From Streptomyces niger (GTDB lineage Bacteria > Actinomycetota > Actinomycetes > Streptomycetales > Streptomycetaceae), in NCBI RefSeq assembly GCF_000718305.1, contig NZ_JOFQ01000006.1, positions 1 through 64,000 of the forward strand: 64,000 nucleotides of DNA, read 5' to 3'. The notes beneath the pieces were generated by a model, which saw nothing but the letters and a program-made list of their open reading frames with translations, was not told the DNA's origin and searched no databases. Shown piece after piece: positions 16,071 through 24,785 of this stretch; the stretch's first letter is position 1; every line of letters starts with the position of its first letter. The translations under genes and the position numbers were made by a program.

Positions 16071-17249
16071 ATGACCACCTCGCCCGCTACCGCCCTTGCC
16101 GCCCGCGCCCAGGACGTCTCCTCAGAGATCGTCGCCGACATCCTGACCCTCGTCCGCCACGAGACCAGCAGTTACGATCTGCCCGCCCTCGCCGCGGGTC
16201 TGGACCTCCTGCGCGACCTGACCGTCCAGCGGCTCGGCCGGCCCGACCACGAACAGCGCCACCCCGGTGGCGAGTGCGGCGACACTCTCACACTGACCTA
16301 CACCGGCACCGGCGCCGGGCACGTCGCACTCGTCGGCCACTACGACACCGTATGGCCGACCGGCACCCTCGCGGACTGGCAGCAGCCGGAGGTCTCGGAA
16401 GACGGCCGCGCCAAGCTCGGCGGGCCGGGCATCTTCGACATGAAGGCCGGCCTGGCACAGGGGATTTGGGCCCTGCGCCTGGCCCGGGAGAGCGGCGCGC
16501 CCGTGCCCACCGTGACCTTCCTCTTCAACGGCGACGAGGAGATCGGCTCGCTGTCCTCGCGACCGGTGATCGAGGAGGTCGCGCAGCGCGTCGACGCCAC
16601 GCTGGTGCTGGAGCCGACCGCCCAGGGCGCGGTCAAGACCGCCCGCAAGGGCACCGGCATCTTCCAGGTCACGGCCACCGGCATCGAGTCACACGCCGGG
16701 CTGGCGCCGCAGGAGGGGGCGAGCGCCATCACCGCGCTGTCCGAGTTCGTGGTCGCCGCCGCGGCCATCGCCGCCCCGGAGAAGGGCACCACGATCAACA
16801 CCGGTCTCATCAAGGGCGGTTCCGGCGTCAATGTCGTCGCCGGGCATGCCACCGCCGGTATCGACATCCGGGTCAGCAGCGAGGCCGAGCAAGCGCGTGT
16901 CGACGCGGAACTCGACGCCATCGAGGTCAGCGACCCACGTGTCCGCATCGAGATCGACCACGCCTGGAACCGGCCGCCGATGACCCTCAACGCCGCCTCC
17001 CGCCCGCTCCTCGGTCTCGCCCGCGAGACGGCCCGCGCACAGGGCCGGGACCTGCTCGACACCGCCGTCGGCGGCGCCAGCGACGCCAACTTCGTCGCCG
17101 CGCTCGGCCGGCCCGTACTGTGCGGCATGGGCGCGGTCGGCAACGGCGCCCATGCCCAGGGCGAGTTCATCCACCCCGACACCGTGCCCGCCCAGACCGC
17201 CCTCGTCGCGGGTCTGCTCGGCCGGCTGGCACGACCTCTGCACGGCTGA
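16071..17249 (+). CDS. M20 metallopeptidase (carboxypeptidase G2-like)
   Basis: A 392-residue zinc amidohydrolase. HYDTVWPTG near residue 92 gives the first zinc histidine and aspartate; GGPGIFDMKAG gives the bridging aspartate; FNGDEEIGS carries the catalytic Glu-Glu pair; the lid domain includes ESHAGLAPQEGASAI. The last ligand is GEFIHPDTVPAQTALV. This set matches carboxypeptidase G2 and AbgA/AbgB-like hydrolases that split p-aminobenzoyl-glutamate. Directly after abgT with a clear GGAGAG ribosome site. The cleavage product cannot be proven from sequence. Confidence 0.92.
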   Translation: MTTSPATALAARAQDVSSEIVADILTLVRHETSSYDLPALAAGLDLLRDLTVQRLGRPDHEQRHPGGECGDTLTLTYTGTGAGHVALVGHYDTVWPTGTLADWQQPEVSEDGRAKLGGPGIFDMKAGLAQGIWALRLARESGAPVPTVTFLFNGDEEIGSLSSRPVIEEVAQRVDATLVLEPTAQGAVKTARKGTGIFQVTATGIESHAGLAPQEGASAITALSEFVVAAAAIAAPEKGTTINTGLIKGGSGVNVVAGHATAGIDIRVSSEAEQARVDAELDAIEVSDPRVRIEIDHAWNRPPMTLNAASRPLLGLARETARAQGRDLLDTAVGGASDANFVAALGRPVLCGMGAVGNGAHAQGEFIHPDTVPAQTALVAGLLGRLARPLHG

Positions 17250-17254
17250 GCGCG

Positions 17255-19114
17255 TTACGGCGTGTGTTCCGGTCCGGCGTGTTGCGAGAGGTGCTGCGCG
17301 ACACGTCGTACCAGCCGCTCGGCACGCGCTTCGTCGCTCACCGAACCGACCCCGAAGACGTAACGTCCTGACACCACGGTCGCGTCGGCGATCGGCTTCT
17401 GCGCCAGGCCGGTTCTGTAGGTGTAGAGATAGAGACCGCGCCGTGGTTCCGTGACGGCGGCTGTGATGCGTCCACCCGACGCGGGAGAGCCGCCCCACGG
17501 CACGGCGCTGGCCGCGTAGGTCCGTGCGGCCTTCGCGTCGGGTGCCACCCATCGCACGGTGACGGTGAAGATGTCGCTGTCGGGTCCGGACGCCGTGGCG
17601 AAGCGGCATCCGCTCGGATGCGGCAGTTGGGTGCCCAGCACGGTGCGGCTCCCCTTCACAGGCACCTTGACATAGCCCCGGGCGAGTTTCGCGAGGAAGT
17701 CGGCGCTGAGCAGTCCGCAGGCGTGGGGCCAGTCCTTCCGCTTCGCTCCTCCCAGCGCGACGGGACTCTCCTCGTCCGTGACGCGGTGACCGGGCCGCAG
17801 GGCGGTGTAACGGGTGCCGTTCTTCTCCTCACTGCGGATGATGAGCAGTTCTCCGCTCATTCCCACGAACGTCCCGGCCACCGGCCAGGGAACCCGCGAG
17901 CCCGTCCGGCCCGCGAAATCCATCAGATTGCTCGCGCCCGGCCCCTGGCTCCGAGCGTCACCGACGGACCAGCGGGTGTCTCCGTCATACGCACCACCGG
18001 TGTGCACTCCCCCCGTGATGATCCCCCTGCCCAGCTCTCGCCCGCCGAACCAGGAACGTGCCGAGCGCGTCCACACCGGCTTCCCGGTATCCACTCGTAC
18101 CGCCCGCACCGAGTCCTTTTGCGCGGCGTGCGAGGTATCCGCGTGCGAGGTATCCGCCTGTTCTCCGTCCGGGCTGTGCGTTTCCGCGAGGTACATCACT
18201 CCGCGAGCTTCTCCCAAGGGCCATCCGTCCGATCGCCGGTCGCCCTTCCGCCGCGGGACTTCCTCGCCTGATTCCGTGAAGAGCCGGAACTCGCCGTCCT
18301 TTCTCACCCCGATGGCGTTCCGGGCCGCAACGAGAGCGAGGGAAGCGTCCCAACGCCCCAGTCGCTTGTGCCAGACGATTTCTCCGCTTTCGGGATTCAC
18401 GGCGTCGAGTTCCACGGCCGTGCCCGGACAGCTGCTGAGCAAGACGACGTACTTCCGCGTTGCTGCCACTTCGTAGGGGTAGACGGGCGATGCGGAAGTG
18501 TCGGGCTCACTTCTCGCGCACCGCGCAGGCACCGGCATCCGCTTTGTCCATCGTTCCTTACCGGTCCGTGGGGCAAGGCCCATGAGCCGATCGCCGGCCG
18601 CCTCGACGACGGGTCCCGGATCCGGGGCCAGGACAGGCATCCCCCCGCGGAATTCACCGCCCCCCGGCTGCGCGATCCGGCCGCCGTCGCCGGCGCCCGT
18701 ATTCCACAGCTCCCGGCCCGTCGCGGGGTCGTATCCGTGCAGGGAGTCGTACCGCCACTGGAGGCCCAGATCCTTGCGGGGCACCGCGAGGACCACGTTC
18801 CCCGAGAGGCCGACCTCCTGGAACTCGTCGGAGCTTCTCACGGTGGAGAGGAGGCGTCCGTTTCGCGTATTCACCACGCTCAGCGTTCTGCCCTGCGGGA
18901 TCGCCAGCATGCGGTCACTCACCGCCGGTGCGACGTCCACCGTGTCCGATGCCCTTCCAGGGGCGAGGAAGGACCACGCCACCGTCAAGGCATTCGGGCG
19001 TCCGGGAGGCTGGTCCGTTCTCCCGTGGTCACCGATCAGAAGCGCCAGGAGGCCGAGGGTGAGCACGATTCCGCACCCGGCGGACCAGACGATACGAGCA
19101 CGCTTGCGGACCAT
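17255..19114 (-). CDS. Membrane-anchored PQQ-like beta-propeller protein
   Basis: A 619-residue extracytoplasmic protein. An N-terminal signal anchor (VWSAGCGIVLTLGLLALLIG, residues 9-28) has no lipobox. Residues 50-430 show propeller-blade repeats (GYDPATGRELWNTGAG, APRTGKERWTKRM, NPESGEIVWHKRLG, VDTGKPVWTRSARSW). The last 170 residues form a separate domain with CGLLSADFLAKLARG and HPSGCRFATASG, reminiscent of the DUF3558 sensor-like lipoproteins of Streptomyces. A 15-bp DNA repeat near 18140 encodes a short TSHADTSHA repeat. It ends six bases from the convergent peptidase gene and follows the membrane protein below by 25 bases. Function unknown. Confidence 0.75.
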   Translation of the reverse strand: MVRKRARIVWSAGCGIVLTLGLLALLIGDHGRTDQPPGRPNALTVAWSFLAPGRASDTVDVAPAVSDRMLAIPQGRTLSVVNTRNGRLLSTVRSSDEFQEVGLSGNVVLAVPRKDLGLQWRYDSLHGYDPATGRELWNTGAGDGGRIAQPGGGEFRGGMPVLAPDPGPVVEAAGDRLMGLAPRTGKERWTKRMPVPARCARSEPDTSASPVYPYEVAATRKYVVLLSSCPGTAVELDAVNPESGEIVWHKRLGRWDASLALVAARNAIGVRKDGEFRLFTESGEEVPRRKGDRRSDGWPLGEARGVMYLAETHSPDGEQADTSHADTSHAAQKDSVRAVRVDTGKPVWTRSARSWFGGRELGRGIITGGVHTGGAYDGDTRWSVGDARSQGPGASNLMDFAGRTGSRVPWPVAGTFVGMSGELLIIRSEEKNGTRYTALRPGHRVTDEESPVALGGAKRKDWPHACGLLSADFLAKLARGYVKVPVKGSRTVLGTQLPHPSGCRFATASGPDSDIFTVTVRWVAPDAKAARTYAASAVPWGGSPASGGRITAAVTEPRRGLYLYTYRTGLAQKPIADATVVSGRYVFGVGSVSDEARAERLVRRVAQHLSQHAGPEHTP

Positions 19115-19139
19115 GCCGTTCCCCGTTTCTGCAGAGCGG

Positions 19140-20048
19140 TCAGCACTTCGGTGCGGGCGTCCATCGGCAGCGTCGAGGGTTCGCCAGGAGACGGAACACG
19201 CCACCGACGGATCCCTCATAAGCAGCGCCGTACTCCGCGGCATAGCTGGTCACCGCGTACCGCCCGCCTTGGGGAGCGGGCACGGGCACCGCCGCTTCCT
19301 TCCCGTTCTGTACGTAACGGATGACCAGCCCGAATTCACGAGAGCCGGTCTCGGCCCGGAACTTCGCCGACAGGTTCACCTGCTCCCCCGGCTGCAGCGT
19401 GATGACCTTGTCGCGGAAGTACCGCTGCGTGGAATCATCCTTTCCCGTGCGGAAGACGGGCTTCGGACTGTCCATGTCCGCGAACAGGTGGATCTTGGGT
19501 TCTCCTCCGGCGTTCGGTTCGCACAGCAGCGTTCCGGAGAGGGGCGGAGAGGGGCGCAGCTTTTTCGGTTCGATGTCGATCGACGCGATGGTGAGCGAAC
19601 GCGCCCCGCCCTCGAGCGTGAAGTCGACGTTCAGTTCGCCGACCCGCGCGCCTCGGTTGCGCTTGATGACCCCGCCCACGTCACCACCGGAAACGAGTTC
19701 CGCGCGATCCGCCGGCGAGGACAGCCGACGCGGCAGAGCGGTGCAGCCCGCCTCGCTCTCCTGCCTGGCGGTCACGGTGAACGGCGCGGTTGAGGGTCTT
19801 CCGGTGGGTTCACCCGTACCGGACGGGGCGGGCTCGGGTTCGCTGCCCAGACCGAGCAGGTTGAGGGCGAGCGCAGTCAGCACCGAACCGATCACGGGAA
19901 TGCCCACGCCGAGCCAGAGCACCCTCGCGTGCTTCTTCCACCACGGCTCGCGCGGATCCGGCGGCGTCGACGACCGCCTACGAGTACGTACGCGCAGCGT
20001 GGTGCGGTTCCTCAACTCTCCCCCAGCGAGTAACGCGGTTTCGGCCAC
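19140..20048 (-). CDS. Single-pass membrane protein, unknown
   Basis: A 302-residue protein not recognised as a family. A basic N-terminus (RVRTRRRSSTPPDP) precedes one membrane segment at about residues 45-66 (LWLGVGIPVIGSVLTALALN), then a Pro/Ser/Thr-rich linker and a secreted domain of about 210 residues with four cysteines and many beta-strand-like stretches. The GTG start at 20048 has no strong ribosome site, so the N-terminus is uncertain. Twenty-five bases upstream of the beta-propeller gene on the same strand; the two probably act together at the cell surface. Confidence 0.65.
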   Translation of the reverse strand: MAETALLAGGELRNRTTLRVRTRRRSSTPPDPREPWWKKHARVLWLGVGIPVIGSVLTALALNLLGLGSEPEPAPSGTGEPTGRPSTAPFTVTARQESEAGCTALPRRLSSPADRAELVSGGDVGGVIKRNRGARVGELNVDFTLEGGARSLTIASIDIEPKKLRPSPPLSGTLLCEPNAGGEPKIHLFADMDSPKPVFRTGKDDSTQRYFRDKVITLQPGEQVNLSAKFRAETGSREFGLVIRYVQNGKEAAVPVPAPQGGRYAVTSYAAEYGAAYEGSVGGVFRLLANPRRCRWTPAPKC

Positions 20049-20109
20049 GCCGAGTTGAGCTGTGACCGAAGGGGTGATTGTAGAGCGAGGTGGTGGACTT
20101 GCACATGGG

Positions 20110-20823
20110 CTACGTACGAACGTACTGACGGAACAGCGCCCCCGATTCGTGGTCGACAGCCCGGAACCCGGCGTGCCTCAGGAGCTGCTCCGCTGTCGTC
20201 TGGGGGAACACGCGGTAGGTGGAATGTTGATGCGCCAGGACGGTGTCTCCGCGCATGACGAAGTAGTCCTTGGTGATCCGCCCGTTGCCGTCGTCGTGGA
20301 CTTCCTGGACGTATTGGAGTCCATCGGGCAACGGGCGCTTCGCGGAACGGTGCGCCTCCTGGACGGACAGCAGCAGAAGCCCCCCGGGCCGCACGGCGCG
20401 GGCAAGGTTGCCCAGCCCCGCGGCGTTCTCGTCGTCCCGCAGCAGGTGGCTGCCCAGATGCGTGCCGCCGTCCTTGTCGTCGAGCCAGAGCCAGACGCCA
20501 CCGACCGAGAACGCGACATCGAATGCGGGCTCCCACGTCATGCGCAGGATGTCCTGGTCGACGAGGTGCACCCGGTCGCCGAGCCGCTTCCGCGCCTGGG
20601 CCAGCATGCTCCGGCTGTGGTCGATGCCGGTGAGCCGCAGACCATCCGGAACGAGCTCCAGCAGCCGTTCGCAGGCGAGCCCCGTGCCCACCCCCAGCTC
20701 CAGGACATTCCGGCGGTCGCCGATGCGAGCCACCAGCTCGCGTGCGTAGGCGTCGTAGTCGTAATACCCCGACGTCATGATCAGGTCGTAGTGCCGGGCG
20801 AGCCCCGCATAAGAGTCGTCCAC
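20110..20823 (-). CDS. SAM-dependent methyltransferase, class I
   Basis: A methyltransferase with motif I VLELGVGTGLACERLLE, motif II LTGIDHSRSMLAQA and motif IV-like FDVAFSVGGVWLWLDD; the expected post-motif RPGGLLLLSVQE follows. Length is about 237 residues from GTG 20823 (VDDSYAGLARHYDLIM), where the domain begins. An upstream ATG at 20934 would overlap the divergent SnoaL gene start, and the added residues show no homology, so the shorter form is preferred. TACCGT six bases before GTG 20823 would allow a leaderless message. Substrate unknown. Confidence 0.75.
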   Translation of the reverse strand: MDDSYAGLARHYDLIMTSGYYDYDAYARELVARIGDRRNVLELGVGTGLACERLLELVPDGLRLTGIDHSRSMLAQARKRLGDRVHLVDQDILRMTWEPAFDVAFSVGGVWLWLDDKDGGTHLGSHLLRDDENAAGLGNLARAVRPGGLLLLSVQEAHRSAKRPLPDGLQYVQEVHDDGNGRITKDYFVMRGDTVLAHQHSTYRVFPQTTAEQLLRHAGFRAVDHESGALFRQYVRT

Positions 20824-20925
20824 CCGAGGACGGTAGCGAGGCTCGCGGTAGATCGGTAGAACGCCTCGCGGGGGTGTCGCCGGAACCAAACCATCGTGCA
20901 CCACGGCTGACGGCATAATGCGTCC

Positions 20926-21303
20926 ATGGATCATGAAAACGCGCGCACGTTCGTCGACTCATGGGTGACGGCGTGGAACGCACACGACTTGGACGCTCTA
21001 CTGACGCACTTCGCCGACGACGTGACATTCCGGTCGCCGGTGGCCGCCCAACTGCTCGGTGGTGACGGTGTGATGCGCGGCAAGGACGCGCTGCGCGCCT
21101 ACTGGGCGGAGGGCCTGCGGCGCATCCCCGACCTGCGGTTCGAGGTGGTCGGCAGTTACGTCGGCGTGGACTGCCTGGTCATCAACTACCGTAACCAGAA
21201 GGGCGGTCTGGTCAACGAGGTGCTGATATTCGACGGCCCGCTGGTCACCGAGGGGTACGGCACCTACCTCGGCGAGGACGCCAATCCGGCCGGGGCCCAC
21301 TGA
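20926..21303 (+). CDS. SnoaL-like / nuclear transport factor 2 fold protein
   Basis: A 125-residue NTF2-like protein: TFVDSWVTAWNAHDLDALLTHF followed by DDVTFRSPVAAQLLGGDGVM and KGGLVNEVLIFDGPLVTEGYGTY. The fold covers polyketide cyclases, isomerases and many orphans; no specific activity can be assigned. CATAAT at 20914-20919 sits six bases before ATG 20926, fitting a leaderless transcript. Confidence 0.85.
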   Translation: MDHENARTFVDSWVTAWNAHDLDALLTHFADDVTFRSPVAAQLLGGDGVMRGKDALRAYWAEGLRRIPDLRFEVVGSYVGVDCLVINYRNQKGGLVNEVLIFDGPLVTEGYGTYLGEDANPAGAH

Positions 21304-21381
21304 CGCTCGTACCGCCCGGAAGGGTCACGCCTGCGTCAGGGCGCACTCGACGCGTAGATCAGGGCGTACGTGCCCCCGAGA

Positions 21382-21740
21382 TCAGGGCGTACGTGACCCG
21401 AAGAACTCCACCAGCACCTTCGCGGTGTCCTCGGGCCGGTCCTCCGCGATGAAGTGGCCGGCGCCGGGGAGGGTGGCGCGTACGGCGCCGGGGATGGCGG
21501 TGGCGAGCCGGTCGCCCGTGGTGGTGGGCAGCCAGGTGTCCTCGGCGCCCCACAGGACGAGGGTGGGTGCGGTGACCGTGTCCAGTATGGCCACGGCCTG
21601 GCGGGTGTCCTCGGACATCGGCCGGTGGACGGCGGTGCGGAGGCGGGCGGTGACGAGGTCGTCGAAGATGGGGCGACCGGTATGCGCTGACGGAGCTTCC
21701 ACGGCTGCGGGCAGGAGTGGTGCGTGGTCATGCCGATCCT
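21382..21740 (-). pseudogene. C-terminal remnant of alpha/beta hydrolase
   Basis: About 120 codons resemble the C-terminal half of a haloalkane-dehalogenase-like alpha/beta hydrolase: LDTVTAPTLVLWGAEDTWLP holds the acid residue and LPGAGHFIAEDRPEDTAKVL the catalytic histidine. The nucleophile elbow and oxyanion strand are missing and no start codon fits this frame. The stop is TGA 21384-21382, beside a 16-bp direct repeat (gatcagggcgtacgtg at 21357 and 21380). Confidence 0.7.
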
Positions 21741-21777
21741 CCGAGCAGGAGCGACGAGGTAATGGGTACAGTCGCCT

Positions 21778-21801
21778 TAATCCGATTACCGTAGCAGGAG
21801 G
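21778..21801 (+). promoter_or_regulatory. Palindrome and strong ribosome site before CGNR gene
   Basis: The palindrome TAATCCGATTA (21778-21788) lies seven bases before a perfect AGGAGGT (21795-21801), which decides the TTG start at 21808. The palindrome may be an autoregulatory operator. Confidence 0.5.
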
Positions 21802-21807
21802 TAAGGC

Positions 21808-22398
21808 TTGAAGGTCCCTTTTTCTGATTACGCGCTCGGGGCCGGCGTGGCGACCGCTCTGGTCAACACCTCCGCCCTGGTACGCAGAAGCACCGGCGAG
21901 ATGCTGGTGGATCCGCCCGCGCTCAGCCGGTTCCTCGACGAGCACCGCATCGCGGCGGACGCCGTCGACCCCGATCGCGGTCCGACCCAGCGGGATCTGA
22001 CGGCAGTGCTGGCGCTCCGTCAGGAAGTGCGATCCCTCCTGGAGACCGACGGCGAGGACCGCGTCGCCGAAGGCGCGAACGCATTGCTCGCGAGGGCCGG
22101 CACAGGCCCCCGCCTCGAACGGGATGCAGAGGGCCGTTGGCAGTGGTACGTCACCACCGCTCCCCGGGCCTCACTCGCCGAGGAACTGGCCGCCATGATC
22201 GGCACCGGGCTCCTGGGAGTGCTGCGCACCCTGGCCCATGACCGCATCCGCCACTGTGCCTCTCCCACGTGCGACGGAATGTTCGTCGATACGAGCAAGG
22301 CGGGCCGACGCCGGTACTGCATGCCCGAACTGTGCGGCAATCGCATCAACGTCGCCAAGCACCGAGCCCGTCGACACCCCGGCTCCGAGACGCGGTAA
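21808..22398 (+). CDS. CGNR zinc-finger (ABATE domain) regulator
   Basis: A 196-residue protein with an N-terminal ABATE domain (ALGAGVATALVNTSALVRRS... ALRQEVRSLLE) and a C-terminal CGNR zinc finger near residues 150-185: CASPTCDGMFVD then YCMPELCGNRINVAKHRAR. The finger has the CxxxxC and C-G-N-R pattern. The family is thought to be transcriptional regulators, usually divergent from an enzyme gene; here the divergent gene is the hydrolase remnant. TTG start because of AGGAGGT six bases upstream. A related protein lies at 52340. Confidence 0.88.
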   Translation: MKVPFSDYALGAGVATALVNTSALVRRSTGEMLVDPPALSRFLDEHRIAADAVDPDRGPTQRDLTAVLALRQEVRSLLETDGEDRVAEGANALLARAGTGPRLERDAEGRWQWYVTTAPRASLAEELAAMIGTGLLGVLRTLAHDRIRHCASPTCDGMFVDTSKAGRRRYCMPELCGNRINVAKHRARRHPGSETR

Positions 22399-22659
22399 CC
22401 GCACACCGATCCGCGGGAAGAGCCGGCCACTCCGGAGCCCGCGGACCGACCGTCCGTCGTGGATCACTCGATCGGTTGATCTTGGCGTGCGGGGGGTGTC
22501 GGCGTACGCCGGTGTGCTGCCGCGCGCGGTGCGTTTGTCCTTCGTGGATCACCGGCCGGATGAACAAATGGCCCGGTATCACAGGATGTGAAAGCGCTGT
22601 GGGGGGCGGGCCGTGCGTGGCCGCCCCCGGCTTTCTCCGGGGCGAGGACGGACGATCCA

Positions 22660-23140
22660 TGAGTGCGGAAGCCGACGTGACGGAGCCGGGAGCGGGCGGG
22701 GACGAGCCCGTTGCGGTCGTGGGAGCGGCCTGCCGGTTCCCCGGGGAGCCGGCTCCCTGACCTCGCTGTGGCGGATGCTTCTGGCCCGCCGGGACACCGT
22801 GCGGGAGGTGCCGGCGGAACGCTCGGAGCAGGCGGAACTGGCCGGCCTGCCGGCCGGGATCGCGGCCCGGCTGCGTTACGGCTGCTTCCTGGAGGAGGAC
22901 GTCTACGCCTACGACCCGGAGTTCTTCGGGATCAACGCGCAGGAAGCGCCGTGGGTGGACCCGGAGCACCGATTGCCCTCGGAGGTGGCCTGGGAAGCCC
23001 TCGAACACGCCGGCCTCCCGGTCAACGGGCTGTCGGGCCCGACCGGCATGTTCTTCGGGATCTACCAGAAGGACTACATGCAGCGGATGCAGCGGCCCTT
23101 GGAAGAGGTCAACGCCTACGCCATGTACACCGGCCGCCCT
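22660..23140 (+). pseudogene. Type I PKS ketosynthase N-terminus, frameshifted and truncated
   Basis: ATG 22660 opens a typical ketosynthase beginning: DEPVAVVGAACRFPGEPA, then the frame breaks near 22755 and resumes as SLTSLWRMLLARRDTVREVP and YDPEFFGINAQEAPWVDPEH, EVAWEALEHAGLPV. The match stops at about 23140, before the active-site cysteine region (DTACSSS). A deletion has joined it to the tail of another gene. This is the relic of a modular PKS; the P450 and regulator downstream may be surviving members. Confidence 0.8.
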
Positions 23141-23150
23141 GACTCGTGTC

Positions 23151-23294
23151 CCCTCGCTCTGGCAGCAACTCGACACCTACATCGCCGGCGACCTCAGCGT
23201 CGCCGACATCATGACCACTCCCCTGGCCCGCACCGCCACCACCCTGGGAACCCTGCTGCCCCGCAGACCGGCGGACGACCACGCCCTCGCGTGA
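23151..23294 (+). pseudogene. Unidentified 47-codon gene tail
   Basis: A frame without a start codon reads SLWQQLDTYIAGDLSVADIM and ends TLLPRRPADDHALA before TGA 23292-23294. It looks like the C-terminal end of a lost gene, fused by deletion to the ketosynthase fragment. Family not recognised. Confidence 0.4.
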
Positions 23295-23555
23295 GAGGAA
23301 CTGACCGGCGTGCGCTCCACACTCCCGGGACCGTCGCGCGCCACACTGCGACGCACCGCCTCCCCTGACACACCATCAGCATTGCCTTTGTCGCCATCCA
23401 TTGCAACGCATTCATTGCATTCATTCGCAGCGCCATTGCACCAATTTTCCCCAACTCACCTGGGGGAACGCCTTTTAGCGCGTTGACGCCCCCATGAACG
23501 CAACGTAGCTTTCGCTCAACGGCAAACGCGCACTATCGCGAATTGAGGAACGGCC
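23295..23555. other. Leader of the P450 gene
   Basis: About 260 bases, distinctly less GC-rich around 23380-23460 (many ATT and CATT triplets, cattcattgcattcattc), which suggests a promoter or insertion scar. GAGGAACGG precedes the P450 start. Confidence 0.4.
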
Positions 23556-24749
23556 ATGAGCGAATCCCTCCACACCGTCCCGGCGCTGCCCACGACGACG
23601 CGCCCGTCCGGCTGCCCCTTCGACCCGCCGGCGGAGCTGATCGACGCCCGCAGTCACGGCCCCATCAGCCGCTACATCCACCCCGGCGGCAAACCCGGCT
23701 GGCTGATCACCGGTTACGACCTGGTCAGATCCGTCCTCGCCGACCCGCGTTTCAGCTCGCGCAAGGAGCTGCTGAACGTGGTCGACTTCGAAATCCCGCC
23801 CGCCCCGCCCGGCGAGTTCCTCCTCATGGACGACCCGCAGCACCGGCGCTACCGGAAGCCGCTGATGGGCAAGTTCACCGTACGGCGGATGCGGCTGCTC
23901 ACCGAGCGCATCGAGCAGATCACCGCCGAGTGTCTGGACGCCATGGAGCAGGCCGGACCGCAGACGGACCTGGTGACCGCGTTCGCCAAGCCCATTCCCG
24001 CCATCGCCATATGCGAGCTGCTGGGAGTGCCGTATGAAGATCGCGGCTCCTTCCAGGAGCAGATCGACTCGTTCATGAACGGGGAGACCAGCGACGAGGA
24101 TCTGATGGCGGCGTACACCGCAGTCCAGGAGTACCTCGCGGAACTGGTGGTCGCCAAGCGCGCGAACCCCACCGACGACGTACTCAGCGAACTGACCGAC
24201 AGCGATCTGACCGACGAAGAACTGAAGGGGATCGGCCTGATTCTGCTGTCGGCCGGGTTCGACACCACCGCGAACATGCTGGCGCTGGGCACTTTCGCAC
24301 TGCTGCAGAATCCGACGCAGCTGGCCGCGCTGCGCGCCGAACCGGAGCTCGCCGACCGGGCCGTGGACGAGCTGCTGCGGTACCTGAGCGTCGCCAAGCA
24401 GTTCTGGCGGACGGCGCTGGAGGACGTCGAGCTGGGCGGCCAGACCATCAAGGCCGGCACAACGGTCGCCCTCTCGTACAACACCGCCAACCGCGACCCG
24501 GAGCGGTTCACCGATCCCCACGTACTCGACCTGCGGAGGCAGGAGGGTGGGCACCTGGCCTTCGGCCACGGCATTCACCAGTGCCTGGGGCAGCAACTGG
24601 CCCGTGTCGAGATGCGGGTGGCGTTCACCGCGCTGTTCAACCGCTTCCCCACACTGCGCCTGGCCGTACCGGCCGAGCAGGTCGCGCTACGCCCGGAAGC
24701 CGCCGACATCTACGGGGTGAAGAGCCTCCCGGTCACCTGGGACGTATGA
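23556..24749 (+). CDS. Cytochrome P450
   Basis: A 397-residue soluble bacterial P450. The I-helix oxygen-binding motif is SAGFDTTANM, the K-helix ExxR is ELLRYL, and the haem loop is FGHGIHQCLGQQLAR with the thiolate cysteine near residue 343. N-terminal CPFDPPAEL is typical of the CYP105/CYP107-like Streptomyces enzymes. GAGGAACGG lies just upstream of ATG 23556. It sits between the polyketide relic and a MerR-type regulator and has no ferredoxin gene nearby. Substrate unknown. Confidence 0.95.
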   Translation: MSESLHTVPALPTTTRPSGCPFDPPAELIDARSHGPISRYIHPGGKPGWLITGYDLVRSVLADPRFSSRKELLNVVDFEIPPAPPGEFLLMDDPQHRRYRKPLMGKFTVRRMRLLTERIEQITAECLDAMEQAGPQTDLVTAFAKPIPAIAICELLGVPYEDRGSFQEQIDSFMNGETSDEDLMAAYTAVQEYLAELVVAKRANPTDDVLSELTDSDLTDEELKGIGLILLSAGFDTTANMLALGTFALLQNPTQLAALRAEPELADRAVDELLRYLSVAKQFWRTALEDVELGGQTIKAGTTVALSYNTANRDPERFTDPHVLDLRRQEGGHLAFGHGIHQCLGQQLARVEMRVAFTALFNRFPTLRLAVPAEQVALRPEAADIYGVKSLPVTWDV

Positions 24750-24785
24750 CCGCAAGCCGGGAGGGGGACGGCGGAGTGATGCGGT

